This document shows, in pieces, positions 1 to 8,749 of a stretch of 64,000 nt of DNA. Position 1 is the stretch's first letter, and every line of letters starts with the position of its first letter. The stretch lies in the NCBI GenBank assembly GCA_024403715.1, contig JAKSRJ010000005.1, positions 19,936 through 83,935 of the forward strand, given 5' to 3'. A model generated the notes under the pieces. That model worked only from the letters and a program-made list of their open reading frames with translations, did no database searches and was not told where the DNA came from. Origin of the DNA: Saccharofermentans sp. (GTDB lineage Bacteria > Bacillota > Clostridia > Saccharofermentanales > Saccharofermentanaceae). The position numbers and the translations under genes are program-made.

Positions 1-2
1 AC

Positions 3-1973
3 AGAAGACTCTTAAATAAACTCGAGTCATATAACAAGACTGAAGAGCAGCTTAAGCATGACGTTATTAGCGCGTCTGATGCTTATATTGCTAAGCAGGC
101 TGGAAAAGCAATTCAGGCAGATGCAGATGCTAGTATCACAATTAAAATCTCAATAACTAAAGAGAATAAAAATGTTATCGAAGTAAAGAAATTACTTCAG
201 GCTCTTTATAACTATCGTTCATTTAAAACAGCTCCTAATGAAGCTCCTGCCTTTGCGCATGAGCATAAGCCTACTATTGAATCCGCTATATCAGATGTTG
301 AAGCAGGACTTAACGTCGGAGGTTTTAAGAAGCTATTTGCAGGCGGAACTATTAAGAAGGCAGAAGAATCATTTGTTTACCTTAAAAATGCTCTTGAAGG
401 TGATTATGCAAAGAAAGCTAACGATCTTTTAGGTGACAAGTCTGATGCGTTAATTTGGGCCGACTTTGAAAAGAATTCAGTAAGTTATTTTACAACTTTG
501 GAGCACGTGCGCCCTGGCCTTACGGGAACAGGCGACGGTGAGTATAAGCTTCCTAAGGAGTTAGCAGAAGAGATATCAAAGCAGGCTGCATCTCTTGATG
601 GACTTAATGTCGAGCTTCGTCGCTATCAGGAGTGGGGCGTTAAGTATGCACTACACCAGCAGAATATGCTTCTAGGCGACGAGATGGGCCTTGGGAAGAC
701 CGTGCAGGCTATCGCAGCTATGGTATCTCTTCGAAATGCAGGCGCTACGCATTTCGTGGTAGTATGCCCAGCAAGCGTGCTTACAAACTGGATAAGAGAA
801 GTTAACAAGATGAGCTCGCTTCCTGTTATCAAAGTACACGGAAGTGACAGGGAGAAGTGCCTTAAACAGTGGAAGAATGAAGGTGGAGTTGCCATCACAA
901 CTTATGAGACTACAGGTCACTTTAAATTAGATGAAGACTTTAAGTTTTCTATGCTCGTTGTAGATGAAGCTCATTATATTAAAAATCCATCTGCGCAGCG
1001 TACAAAGAATGTTGCTTCAATTAGTAAACACGCAGAACGTAAGTTGTTTATGACTGGTACTGCTCTTGAGAACCGATTAGACGAGATGATTAACCTTGTA
1101 ACATTGTTACAACCTGATGTAGCGAACAAAATTAAGATGCTTGTCGCTTCAAAATCAGTAGGCGCGATGGTTAATAACATAGGTGGTAGTCATAAGGACT
1201 TAGGGCTCATCAAATATACTCCTGAATTCCAGCAGGCATTGGCACCAGTCTACTTCAGACGTGAACGTGAAGAGGTATTAGGAGAGCTTCCAGAGTTAAT
1301 CGATACAAAGGAATGGTGTACACTTCTTCCAGAAGAGAAGAAGATATACGAGCAGGCAGTAATGAATAGTAAGTTTACTGAGTCTCGTCGTGTATCTTGG
1401 ACAGCAGAAGATTTGGATAAGTCATCTAAGGCTATAAGGCTTAAAGAATTAGTTGAAGAAGCTGCAGACGATGGTCGTAAGATTATCGTATTCTCTTTCT
1501 TCCTCGATACAATTCAGAAGGTGCAGGCGGTTTTGGGTGATAGGTGTATAGGCCCTATTAACGGATCTATTTCGCCAGTTAAGAGACAAGAGCTGGTTGA
1601 TGAGTTCAATAATGCACCTGAAGGAGCAGTGCTTATTTCTCAGATTCAAGCGGGTGGTACTGGGCTTAATATCCAGTCTGCTAGTGTAGTAATTCTATGT
1701 GAGCCACAGCTTAAACCTTCTATAGAGAATCAGGCTATCTCACGAGCATATCGCATGGGTCAGACTCGTAATGTTCTCGTGTATAGACTCCTTTGTGATA
1801 ATACAGTAGATGAAGAGATAGTTAAGATGCTTGAGGACAAGCAAAAAGTATTTGATGCCTTTGCTGGAGACTCTGTATCTGGTAATGAAAGCCTTGAACT
1901 TGATGATAAGTCTTTCGGAAATATTCTTAGCGAAGAGATAGCTAGAATAAAGAAAGAAAACGAAGCATCCTGA
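3..1973 (+). CDS. SNF2-family DEAD/DEAH helicase, 5' end outside the window
   Basis: The reading frame is open from the left edge, so the N-terminus is missing; a TTG at 498 is in frame but is not needed as a start. The visible part (about 656 residues) begins with a Lys/Ala-rich region without a recognised domain, followed by a SNF2/SWI2 two-lobe ATPase. The Walker A motif is GDEMGLGKT, the DEAH box is VVDEAH, and the C-terminal lobe carries AGGTGLNIQ and the arginine motif SRAYRMGQ. Family members are ATP-driven double-stranded DNA translocases that remodel protein-DNA complexes; the role here is unknown. A strong terminator follows directly. A bacterial HepA-like or phage/ICE-type SNF2 cannot be told apart without the N-terminus. 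Confidence 0.88.
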   Translation, partial: RRLLNKLESYNKTEEQLKHDVISASDAYIAKQAGKAIQADADASITIKISITKENKNVIEVKKLLQALYNYRSFKTAPNEAPAFAHEHKPTIESAISDVEAGLNVGGFKKLFAGGTIKKAEESFVYLKNALEGDYAKKANDLLGDKSDALIWADFEKNSVSYFTTLEHVRPGLTGTGDGEYKLPKELAEEISKQAASLDGLNVELRRYQEWGVKYALHQQNMLLGDEMGLGKTVQAIAAMVSLRNAGATHFVVVCPASVLTNWIREVNKMSSLPVIKVHGSDREKCLKQWKNEGGVAITTYETTGHFKLDEDFKFSMLVVDEAHYIKNPSAQRTKNVASISKHAERKLFMTGTALENRLDEMINLVTLLQPDVANKIKMLVASKSVGAMVNNIGGSHKDLGLIKYTPEFQQALAPVYFRREREEVLGELPELIDTKEWCTLLPEEKKIYEQAVMNSKFTESRRVSWTAEDLDKSSKAIRLKELVEEAADDGRKIIVFSFFLDTIQKVQAVLGDRCIGPINGSISPVKRQELVDEFNNAPEGAVLISQIQAGGTGLNIQSASVVILCEPQLKPSIENQAISRAYRMGQTRNVLVYRLLCDNTVDEEIVKMLEDKQKVFDAFAGDSVSGNESLELDDKSFGNILSEEIARIKKENEAS

Positions 1974-1993
1974 TTCAATAATAGCGCAATTTA

Positions 1994-2030
1994 AAATCCC
2001 TCAGACTGATGCCTGAGGGATTTCATTTTT
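1994..2030 (+). terminator. Rho-independent terminator after the SNF2 gene
   Basis: An 11-bp perfect stem (AAATCCCTCAG at 1994-2004 and CTGAGGGATTT at 2013-2023) with an 8-base loop is followed by a T-rich stretch (CATTTTT). It also lies just beyond the 3' end of the minus-strand gene at 2046, so it could serve both convergent transcripts. Confidence 0.88.
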
Positions 2031-2045
2031 ATACGTAATTATTAA

Positions 2046-2579
2046 TTACATAAGACCATTCTTCTTCATGAGAGCGTTCAAGTAAACTGGCTGGATGAAG
2101 AAGATAACGATGAATGCTACTACGAAGCAAATAACGATACTGGAGATAATAGCGATTGGCATTGGAGGCATATGCTCAAGAGCAGCCTGCATACCAGCGA
2201 TAGCTTCAGCTGGAGCCTGACCTGCAGCAATCTGAGCTTCCAATGAGCGTCTTGCGCCACCCTGCATAACGATTGTCATGATGATTGAGATAACAGGTGT
2301 GTAAATTAAATCACTGATAAGAGAGCTCAAAAGCTTACCCTTCATTGCGTTAGGACTTGTATTAGCCTTAGCACAAGCTGCGTCAGATACCTTCTTCATT
2401 GGAACGATAAAACCAATGATAAGAGAGATAACGAGTGAGATAACAAAAGAGATGAGCCATGTCTTAAGAGTGAAGTTCTGTCTAGCACCCCAAAGTGTAC
2501 CAACAAGTGAAAGTACCAAACTCATAGTAACACCCATGAGCAAACTCATCTGAAGAGAAATCTTCTTCATAAGATCCAT
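2046..2579 (-). CDS. DUF2798-like four-helix membrane protein
   Basis: The 177-residue protein has about four hydrophobic segments (near residues 8-28, 38-60, 88-108 and 142-165) and short charged loops. The overall pattern resembles the small DUF2798 membrane family, whose function is not known; the assignment rests on my recollection of the family. The start has a good ribosome binding site (GGAGGG about 11 bases upstream). It lies 30 bases downstream of the flavodoxin-like gene and probably shares its transcript. No catalytic residues can be recognised. Confidence 0.7.
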   Translation of the reverse strand: MDLMKKISLQMSLLMGVTMSLVLSLVGTLWGARQNFTLKTWLISFVISLVISLIIGFIVPMKKVSDAACAKANTSPNAMKGKLLSSLISDLIYTPVISIIMTIVMQGGARRSLEAQIAAGQAPAEAIAGMQAALEHMPPMPIAIISSIVICFVVAFIVIFFIQPVYLNALMKKNGLM

Positions 2580-2609
2580 AAAAATAAACCCTCCGTTTAT
2601 AGTGATTAA

Positions 2610-3962
2610 TTATCTACGACCAAAGAGGCCCTTCTTCTTAGGCTTCTCTGGAACATATTCATACTTAGGCATCTCTTTTGGTAATTTCTTACGAGAGATG
2701 ATTGTTGGTGCCTTAGTTTCTGCATCTGCAATAATCGCACGATAAGGGATAAGACGACCAGACTTGGAACGCTGAGCTTCTTCTGCCGAGTGAACAGGCA
2801 TTGCTCTGTAGTCAGACTGCCATGGATCAACATCGCCACACTTCTTAAAGTACTCGTAGTCCGCTGTTGTCATATTCTTGATTTCTACTGAGAGCTTAGC
2901 GAACTTCATACGTACGCCAACACCATAGAAATTCTCAGCTGGGTAAACATCATTGTTATAGCAAAGGATAGATTCCTTAACTACACGCTTCATATCCTTA
3001 AGACGAGTAACGTCAACTAATGTATGACCACCAAAACCGTCCATTGCTTCAGAATGGATTCTAAGTTCATTAAGGTCCATAGCACCATTAACATCCTCAG
3101 GGCAATCTACGAGGAAAGCACTAATGTACTCTTGATCAAACTTAAATCTTCCAAGCTGAACATGACGATCGAGGAATGCCTTATGAACAGTGCCGAGCAT
3201 TCCATAATGATTTTCACCAACCATAAGGATAATCTCTGAATCCTTATATACATCTTCGTAACACTTAACCCAATCATCAGTCTTGTTCATTGGACATACA
3301 CGCTCTGTATAGCAGCAGAAGCATGCAGTACAGCCTCGAATCTTATAGTCTCTGATATTTACTCTGTTAACCTTAGCACCGCATGCTTCATATTCAGCTA
3401 TTGCAGCAACCACTGTCTCTTCGACCTTGCTGTTAGTGCCATCAGATACATCTACTACTCTTACGATACATTCTGAATCGCAGCACTTAACTTCGTCTAG
3501 GGTCATAGATTCCTTAATAAACTTAAACCAAGTAACGAGCTCAGAACGACCTTTTTCTTCTAGAAGTGACCGGTCATACTGTGAGCAGAAACGTACATGC
3601 TTAAGATTATTCTCGATGAAGAATCTCTCCATATAACCATGAGCTGTGATATCCATAATCTTTCCAGAAGTTGTGTAGAAGGAGAATGTCTTAGAACGCA
3701 TCAAATCAGCGTGATTCTCCATGAGTTTATCCATATAAACCATCATCTGCTGTGGTACACAGAAGTGGAATAATGATGCGATGCAAATAACCAAGTCTGC
3801 GTCCTTAATAGAAGCGATAGCATCATCCTTTGGTTCTAACTGACCACCAACAAGCTTGATGTCAAAAGTATCATCCTTAAACACCTTCTGCAAATAAAGC
3901 ATAGAGTGATAAGTAAGACTTGTCTCGTTCTTTGGTGAGAAACTTAATACTGAAATTTTCAT
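2610..3962 (-). CDS. Tandem flavodoxin-like / iron-sulfur flavoprotein oxidoreductase
   Basis: The 450-residue protein seems to have two flavodoxin-fold (NADPH-dependent FMN reductase) domains. The first covers about residues 1-155 and starts with a typical first strand (MKISVLSFSP), but its flavin-binding loop looks degenerate. The second starts near 165 and carries the GCTACFCCYTERVCPMNKTDD-like cluster (Cys 211, 214, 216, 217, 223), which matches the compact cysteine motif of iron-sulfur flavoproteins. A C-terminal tail of about 90 residues ends in a basic KKKGLFGRR sequence. Such proteins transfer electrons through FMN and sometimes a 4Fe-4S cluster; the substrate is unknown. A GGGGGTGA ribosome site precedes the start. 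It is first in a two-gene unit with the membrane protein at 2046. Confidence 0.75.
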   Translation of the reverse strand: MKISVLSFSPKNETSLTYHSMLYLQKVFKDDTFDIKLVGGQLEPKDDAIASIKDADLVICIASLFHFCVPQQMMVYMDKLMENHADLMRSKTFSFYTTSGKIMDITAHGYMERFFIENNLKHVRFCSQYDRSLLEEKGRSELVTWFKFIKESMTLDEVKCCDSECIVRVVDVSDGTNSKVEETVVAAIAEYEACGAKVNRVNIRDYKIRGCTACFCCYTERVCPMNKTDDWVKCYEDVYKDSEIILMVGENHYGMLGTVHKAFLDRHVQLGRFKFDQEYISAFLVDCPEDVNGAMDLNELRIHSEAMDGFGGHTLVDVTRLKDMKRVVKESILCYNNDVYPAENFYGVGVRMKFAKLSVEIKNMTTADYEYFKKCGDVDPWQSDYRAMPVHSAEEAQRSKSGRLIPYRAIIADAETKAPTIISRKKLPKEMPKYEYVPEKPKKKGLFGRR

Positions 3963-4086
3963 GGAACATTCACCCCCATAGTTAAAAAGTTACCATAAAG
4001 AAATTCCTAATATTAGAAGTAATTTTGATAATTTTGATTAAACAATTTTGTGTAATATGCACCTTAAATATTGTAAAATTATATGT

Positions 4087-4503
4087 ATGACAGACATCAA
4101 CATTAAGGAATTGATTAATGAAGCTTTCGAAGGTCGCGCAAATGCCTATGCCCCATACTCTGGGTTTAAGGTAGGCGCGGCTCTTTTAACTTCTAACGGC
4201 ATATATACAGGATGCAATATCGAGAACAGCTCATACTCTGCTACTAACTGTGCAGAGAGAACGGCTATCTTTAAGGCCGTAAGTGAAGGTGTAAAAGACT
4301 TCAAAGCGATTGCAATTGTAGGTGGATATGACGGCAAGGATATTGAAGATTATGCTGCTCCATGCGGCGTATGCCGTCAGGTTATGTCTGAGTTTGTTGA
4401 TAGCGATAGTTTTGTAATAATCATGGCGAAGTCTCCTGAGGAATATGTAGTTAAGACTTTATCAGAGCTTCTGCCACTTGGATTTAAGTTGGAGAATAAA
4501 TGA
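4087..4503 (+). CDS. cdd: Cytidine deaminase
   Basis: This 138-residue enzyme of pyrimidine salvage converts cytidine and deoxycytidine to uridine and deoxyuridine. It has the usual length of homotetrameric cytidine deaminases. The zinc site is complete: Cys55-Ala-Glu57 (TNCAERTA) plus Cys93 and Cys96 (PCGVCRQ). The substrate loop NAYAPYSGFKVGAAL is present. I chose the ATG at 4087 because the family begins a few residues before this motif; an in-frame start at 4048 would add 13 unrelated residues. No Shine-Dalgarno sequence precedes 4087, and a TAAAAT hexamer ends 7 bases upstream, so the mRNA may be leaderless. Its stop overlaps the feoB start (ATGA). Confidence 0.93.
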   Translation: MTDINIKELINEAFEGRANAYAPYSGFKVGAALLTSNGIYTGCNIENSSYSATNCAERTAIFKAVSEGVKDFKAIAIVGGYDGKDIEDYAAPCGVCRQVMSEFVDSDSFVIIMAKSPEEYVVKTLSELLPLGFKLENK

Positions 4504-6848
4504 CTCTTAAAGAACTTAAGATAGGCCAGAGTGCCAGGGTAGATGTTGTTGGTGGTGAAGGTGCGCTTCGCCAGCATTTTCTTGATATGGGTGTTATTCC
4601 AGGCGCTGAAGTTACTGTAGTAAAATTTGCTCCTATGGGAGATCCTATGGAACTTAGAATCCACGGCTATGAACTAACATTAAGACTTGATGATGCAGCA
4701 CAAATTGAGATTACTCCAATCGAGAAAAAAGAAGAGAAGAAGGTAGCTCCCAAAACTCGTAATAGTAAGCATGCACACCCTGCATTAGGTGAGCCTGGTG
4801 TTCACCACTGTAAGGGAGATGGCGATCCTTTGCCTGATGATCATAAGCTGACATTCGCTTTGGTAGGAAACCAGAACTGTGGTAAGACAACTCTATTTAA
4901 CAGGCTCACAGGCTCTAATCAGCATGTAGGTAATTTCCCTGGTGTAACTGTAGATCGTAAAGATGGCGTTATCATTGGTAACCCTAACACATCTATTACA
5001 GACCTGCCTGGAATCTACTCTATGTCGCCATATTCAAGCGAGGAGATAGTATCCCGTAACTTTGTTCTTGATAGTAAGCCTAACGCTATCGTTAACATCG
5101 TGGATGCGACTAATATAGATCGTAACTTATACCTCACTATGCAACTCATCGAAATGGAGCGTCCGCTCGTGTTGGCAATAAACATGATGGATGAGTTAGT
5201 AGGTAATGGTGGTTCTATTAACATTAACTTAATGGAGGAGATGTTAGGTGTTCCTGTAGTACCGATTTCAGCTGCTAAGAATTATGGTATTGATGAGCTT
5301 ATTACTCACGCTATCCATATCGCTCACTTTCAGGAAAAACCAATTAAGCAAGATTTTTGTTGTGATACAGATAATGGTGGTGCAGTTCATAGAGCAATTC
5401 ATGGTGTTGCAAACTTAATAGAAGACCATGCCAAGAGAGCTGATATTCCAGTTAGATTTGCAGCAAGTAAATGTATTGAAGGCGATAGTGACATCATCGC
5501 TAAGTTAGAGCTTGATGAGAACGAATTGGAGACATTAGAGCATCTCGTATTACAGCTTGAGAAAGAGCGTGGACTTGATAGAAGTGCTGCTATCGCAGAT
5601 ATGAGATTTCAGTACATAACTAAGGTTTGCTCTAAGTGTGTAACTCGTCCACATGAGAGTAGAGAGCATGCTAGAAGCGAAGCTTTAGATAAGGTGTTTA
5701 CTGGACGTTTTACTGCTATTCCAGTGTTTATTGCTATCATGGCTTTGGTGTTCTTTTTAACATTTAATGTTATAGGTGCATTCTTCCAGGGATTACTCGA
5801 GAATCTAATTGAATTGTTAGAGACAAATGTTGATTTGCTTCTAACAAATGGCAATGTAAATTCGGTTATACACGGACTGATAATAGATGGTATGTTCGAA
5901 GGCGTCGGAAGTGTATTAAGCTTCCTCCCAATCGTTGTTACTATGTTCTTCTTTTTGTCTATGCTTGAGGACTCAGGCTATATCGCCCGAGTCGCATTCT
6001 TCATGGATAAATTGCTAAGAAAAATAGGTCTATCAGGAAGATCTATTGTTCCTATGCTAATTGGATTTGGATGTACAGTACCAGCTGTTATGTCGACTAG
6101 AACTCTTCCATCTGAGAGAGACCGTAAGATGACAATTCTTCTTACTCCATTTATGAGTTGTACAGCTAAGCTCCCTATTTATGCATTCTTTGTTAATGCT
6201 TTCTTTAAGGGTAAGGGAGGTCTTATTATGACTGGCCTTTATCTCTTTGGAATTTTAACAGGAATTATGGTTGCAATTCTTTATAAGAAGCTAGTCTTTA
6301 AGGGTGAGGCTGTGCCTTTCGTAATGGAGCTTCCTAACTATAGACTCCCTAGTGGAAGAAGTACGCTGCAGCTTATGTGGGAAAAGGGTAAGGACTTTTT
6401 GCAGAAGGCTTTCTCAGTAATTTTGGTTGCTGCTGTAGTAGTATGGTTCCTCCAAAGCTTTAGTCCTAGTTTGAACTTAGTCGAGGATTCATCTCAAAGT
6501 ATTATGGCTATTATTGCAAATGTAATTGCGCCTTTGTTTGTGCCATTAGGACTTGGTGATTGGCGTATTTGTACTTCACTTATTAGCGGTATCATGGCCA
6601 AGGAGAGCGTCGTATCTGTATTAGAAATACTCTTTGCAGGAGAAGGTGGAGTAGCTTCTGTAATGACACCTCTTGCTGCGATTACTTTATTAGTATTTTC
6701 ACTTCTTTATACACCTTGTATCGCAGCTATCGCATCTGTTAAACGTGAGCTAGGTAGTAAGTGGGCGATATATCTTGTTTTCTGGCAGTTAATAATTGCT
6801 TGGTTAATGGCATTTATCGTTAAGCTCGTGCTTGGTATGTTTTTATGA
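4500..6848 (+). CDS. feoB: Ferrous iron transporter FeoB with fused N-terminal FeoA domain
   Basis: This 782-residue cytoplasmic-membrane protein imports Fe(II). Residues 1-75 form a FeoA (SH3-like) domain and 76-115 a His/Lys-rich linker. A G-protein domain then carries G1 (GNQNCGKT, 123-130), the switch region NFPGVTVD, G3 (DLPG, 168-171) and G4 (NMMD). The membrane part contains the conserved FeoB gate segments, including GFGCTVPAVM. FeoA and FeoB are usually separate proteins, so this is a fusion. It is translationally coupled to cdd upstream and to a small Cys-rich membrane peptide downstream by ATGA overlaps. No clear Fur site was found upstream. Confidence 0.95.
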   Translation: MTLKELKIGQSARVDVVGGEGALRQHFLDMGVIPGAEVTVVKFAPMGDPMELRIHGYELTLRLDDAAQIEITPIEKKEEKKVAPKTRNSKHAHPALGEPGVHHCKGDGDPLPDDHKLTFALVGNQNCGKTTLFNRLTGSNQHVGNFPGVTVDRKDGVIIGNPNTSITDLPGIYSMSPYSSEEIVSRNFVLDSKPNAIVNIVDATNIDRNLYLTMQLIEMERPLVLAINMMDELVGNGGSININLMEEMLGVPVVPISAAKNYGIDELITHAIHIAHFQEKPIKQDFCCDTDNGGAVHRAIHGVANLIEDHAKRADIPVRFAASKCIEGDSDIIAKLELDENELETLEHLVLQLEKERGLDRSAAIADMRFQYITKVCSKCVTRPHESREHARSEALDKVFTGRFTAIPVFIAIMALVFFLTFNVIGAFFQGLLENLIELLETNVDLLLTNGNVNSVIHGLIIDGMFEGVGSVLSFLPIVVTMFFFLSMLEDSGYIARVAFFMDKLLRKIGLSGRSIVPMLIGFGCTVPAVMSTRTLPSERDRKMTILLTPFMSCTAKLPIYAFFVNAFFKGKGGLIMTGLYLFGILTGIMVAILYKKLVFKGEAVPFVMELPNYRLPSGRSTLQLMWEKGKDFLQKAFSVILVAAVVVWFLQSFSPSLNLVEDSSQSIMAIIANVIAPLFVPLGLGDWRICTSLISGIMAKESVVSVLEILFAGEGGVASVMTPLAAITLLVFSLLYTPCIAAIASVKRELGSKWAIYLVFWQLIIAWLMAFIVKLVLGMFL

Positions 6849-7006
6849 TTTTTGGACTTAGCTATCTTGATATCGCGCTTATTGTTGTTATAGCAGTAGT
6901 TTTGTTTTTTGCTATTAAGGGTGCGATTAATCGTAAGAAAAAGAGCAGCTGCTGTGGCAACTGCTCTGAATGCTCTTCATGCTCTAACTGCGATAAGAAG
7001 CATTAA
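6845..7006 (+). CDS. FeoB-associated Cys-rich membrane peptide
   Basis: A 53-residue gene starts at the ATG that overlaps the feoB stop codon (ATGA). It has one N-terminal transmembrane helix (about residues 9-28), a basic stop-transfer stretch (NRKKK) and a C-terminal cluster of six cysteines spaced CC-x2-C-x2-C-x2-C-x2-C. This is the layout of the FeoB-associated Cys-rich membrane protein family found after feoB in Firmicutes, proposed to handle iron or help FeoB. Its stop codon directly abuts the stop of the convergent MutS-like gene. Position, coupling and composition make it a convincing gene despite its size. Confidence 0.88.
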   Translation: MIFGLSYLDIALIVVIAVVLFFAIKGAINRKKKSSCCGNCSECSSCSNCDKKH

Positions 7007-8695
7007 TTATTCACCTGTTAGCATTTCATAAGTTACGCCGTACTTTTCTGCAATATCCTTGGCATAACTATTGCCTTCTGGAGGTGCTACTTCTACCTTA
7101 AATGAACGCTTACCACCATCAGCTTTAACTATTAATGATGAAGCTCCATCGCTTAGGTCCATAGCTAGATTATGCATATGAGTGTTATATATTGTGCGAG
7201 TTTGCTTCTTCAATATAGCCTTAACAGAATCTCTCGCGATATAGTAACCTTCTTCAAATGAAGTAGTAGCAAAAGACTCGTTAAGAAGAAGTAGGCTATC
7301 TTTGGTAGAAGCCGCATAGAGCTCCTTAAATCTTACGCACTCCTCACCGAGACGACCATAGTCGATAGTCTTATCTTCATCTGCAGGGAAGTGGGTATAG
7401 ATGGCATCAACCGGCTTATATTCAAAACTTCTAGCAGGAACAAAGCTTCCACCCTGAGCAAATGCGTAGAGTAAACCGACAGCTTGAGTAACTGTAGTCT
7501 TACCACCACGGTTAGCACCCGTAAGTATATAAACTGTGTGCTTTGGATCAAAGTCGAGATCGTTAGGAACTAACTCTTCAGAATTCTTAAGTGATACTGC
7601 AAGCTTGAGATTATAAAAATCACGAGCTCTCATTGTAGTATCACCACTATTAATGATTGCTGCTTCACAGAATGGGAATCCATCTTTCTCGCACTTCTCA
7701 ACGAATTCTACAAGCCTAAAATAGTAAACGAATTCAGGGATTAATCTGGAGATGTTAACTACGGCGATATTTGAGTACTTGGTAAGTACTTCACGAAGTT
7801 TTTTAACTAGTGAGCCCATCAGCTTATTAAGGAGGTTTTCAAGGTAGAAAGTAGATGATCCTAAGCCGTCTCCTTCAGCAACCTTGGCAAGAGTTCCCTG
7901 GCGTGCGCTTGCCTCCTGGAAAGGATTAAGTGCAGCTTGGAATGATAATAGCTCTTCTGCAAGGTTAGAGTCTGGCTTTGCTACCTGCTGGTAGTGCATG
8001 TCGCCATCCCACTCGGTACCTTCATGAATCTTATCCTTAGATGAGAGTGTATCTGCAAAATTACTAACGATAGATGACTTCTTAAAAGGCTTATCATTAA
8101 CTGAGATTAAGCCCATGGAGATAGCTTCTAATCTAGAATTAACATTAATGCCAACAGTGATACTCTGGATAGAATTAGCATCAGTATTAATACCTTTAAT
8201 ATCCTTCTTCATTTGTTCAAAGAGTGCGTCTTCGTAAAGTGCGTTTACATAGTCGCGGAACCCGATTAATCCATCAGATTTAAGCTCAGCCTTTGCTAAG
8301 CAGTTACGCATGTCTTCTACGCACTTGATGTAGTCTTTTAGCTCATCTAATCGATGCATCAGATGCCAAAGCCCAATCTTATTTTCAATCTCTTTGTTCT
8401 TGATGCCGAAGTTTCTAATGAACTCCACTTTATCAAATAGTTCAGTTAGTTCTTCACGAAGCTTAGGCTGATTTTTAATATCAACAAATACCTTCTGTCT
8501 GTAAGCGGCTACATCGGGATTAGAAGTCATATTGGAGATGACTCCCATAATCATGTTCTGCTCCTTTGGATCATTAGTGAGTTTTTTACAGATAGTATCA
8601 AGACCTAAATCGTGACAGCTTGTAGGGGAGAGCTGCTTATATGTAGCTCCCTCGATATTAGGATATAAAATGCTGAAAATATTGTCGCTTTTCAT
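7007..8695 (-). CDS. MutS-related ATPase
   Basis: The 562-residue protein has a helical N-terminal half (about 1-330) and a C-terminal MutS-type ABC ATPase domain. Walker A is GANRGGKTT (393-401, compare GPNMGGKST in MutS). The Walker B region reads LLLLNESFATTS, with Asn in place of the usual Asp before the catalytic Glu. The N-terminal mismatch-reading domain of MutS and the Smr nuclease of MutS2 are both absent, so mismatch repair is not implied. DNA or partner binding is unknown. A TATAAT hexamer ends exactly 6 bases before the ATG and no ribosome site is visible, so the mRNA may be leaderless. It diverges from the galactanase gene. Confidence 0.8.
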   Translation of the reverse strand: MKSDNIFSILYPNIEGATYKQLSPTSCHDLGLDTICKKLTNDPKEQNMIMGVISNMTSNPDVAAYRQKVFVDIKNQPKLREELTELFDKVEFIRNFGIKNKEIENKIGLWHLMHRLDELKDYIKCVEDMRNCLAKAELKSDGLIGFRDYVNALYEDALFEQMKKDIKGINTDANSIQSITVGINVNSRLEAISMGLISVNDKPFKKSSIVSNFADTLSSKDKIHEGTEWDGDMHYQQVAKPDSNLAEELLSFQAALNPFQEASARQGTLAKVAEGDGLGSSTFYLENLLNKLMGSLVKKLREVLTKYSNIAVVNISRLIPEFVYYFRLVEFVEKCEKDGFPFCEAAIINSGDTTMRARDFYNLKLAVSLKNSEELVPNDLDFDPKHTVYILTGANRGGKTTVTQAVGLLYAFAQGGSFVPARSFEYKPVDAIYTHFPADEDKTIDYGRLGEECVRFKELYAASTKDSLLLLNESFATTSFEEGYYIARDSVKAILKKQTRTIYNTHMHNLAMDLSDGASSLIVKADGGKRSFKVEVAPPEGNSYAKDIAEKYGVTYEMLTGE

Positions 8696-8701
8696 AAGTT
8701 T

Positions 8702-8707
8702 ATTATA
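8702..8707 (-). promoter_or_regulatory. -10 element placed for a leaderless MutS-like transcript
   Basis: On the minus strand TATAAT is followed by AAACTT and then the ATG at 8695. Usual spacing puts transcription start on or next to the A of the start codon. The surrounding TATTATAGTATA is nearly symmetrical and may also hold the -10 box of the divergent GH53 gene. No good -35 box was seen. Confidence 0.5.
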
Positions 8708-8749
8708 GTATAGATAAGCGATAAATAATACGGACTAAGAGGTTTACAT

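Noticed and set aside
238..432. Short open frame near the left edge
   Set aside because: It lies in another frame inside the continuous SNF2-helicase reading frame, which is open from the window edge.
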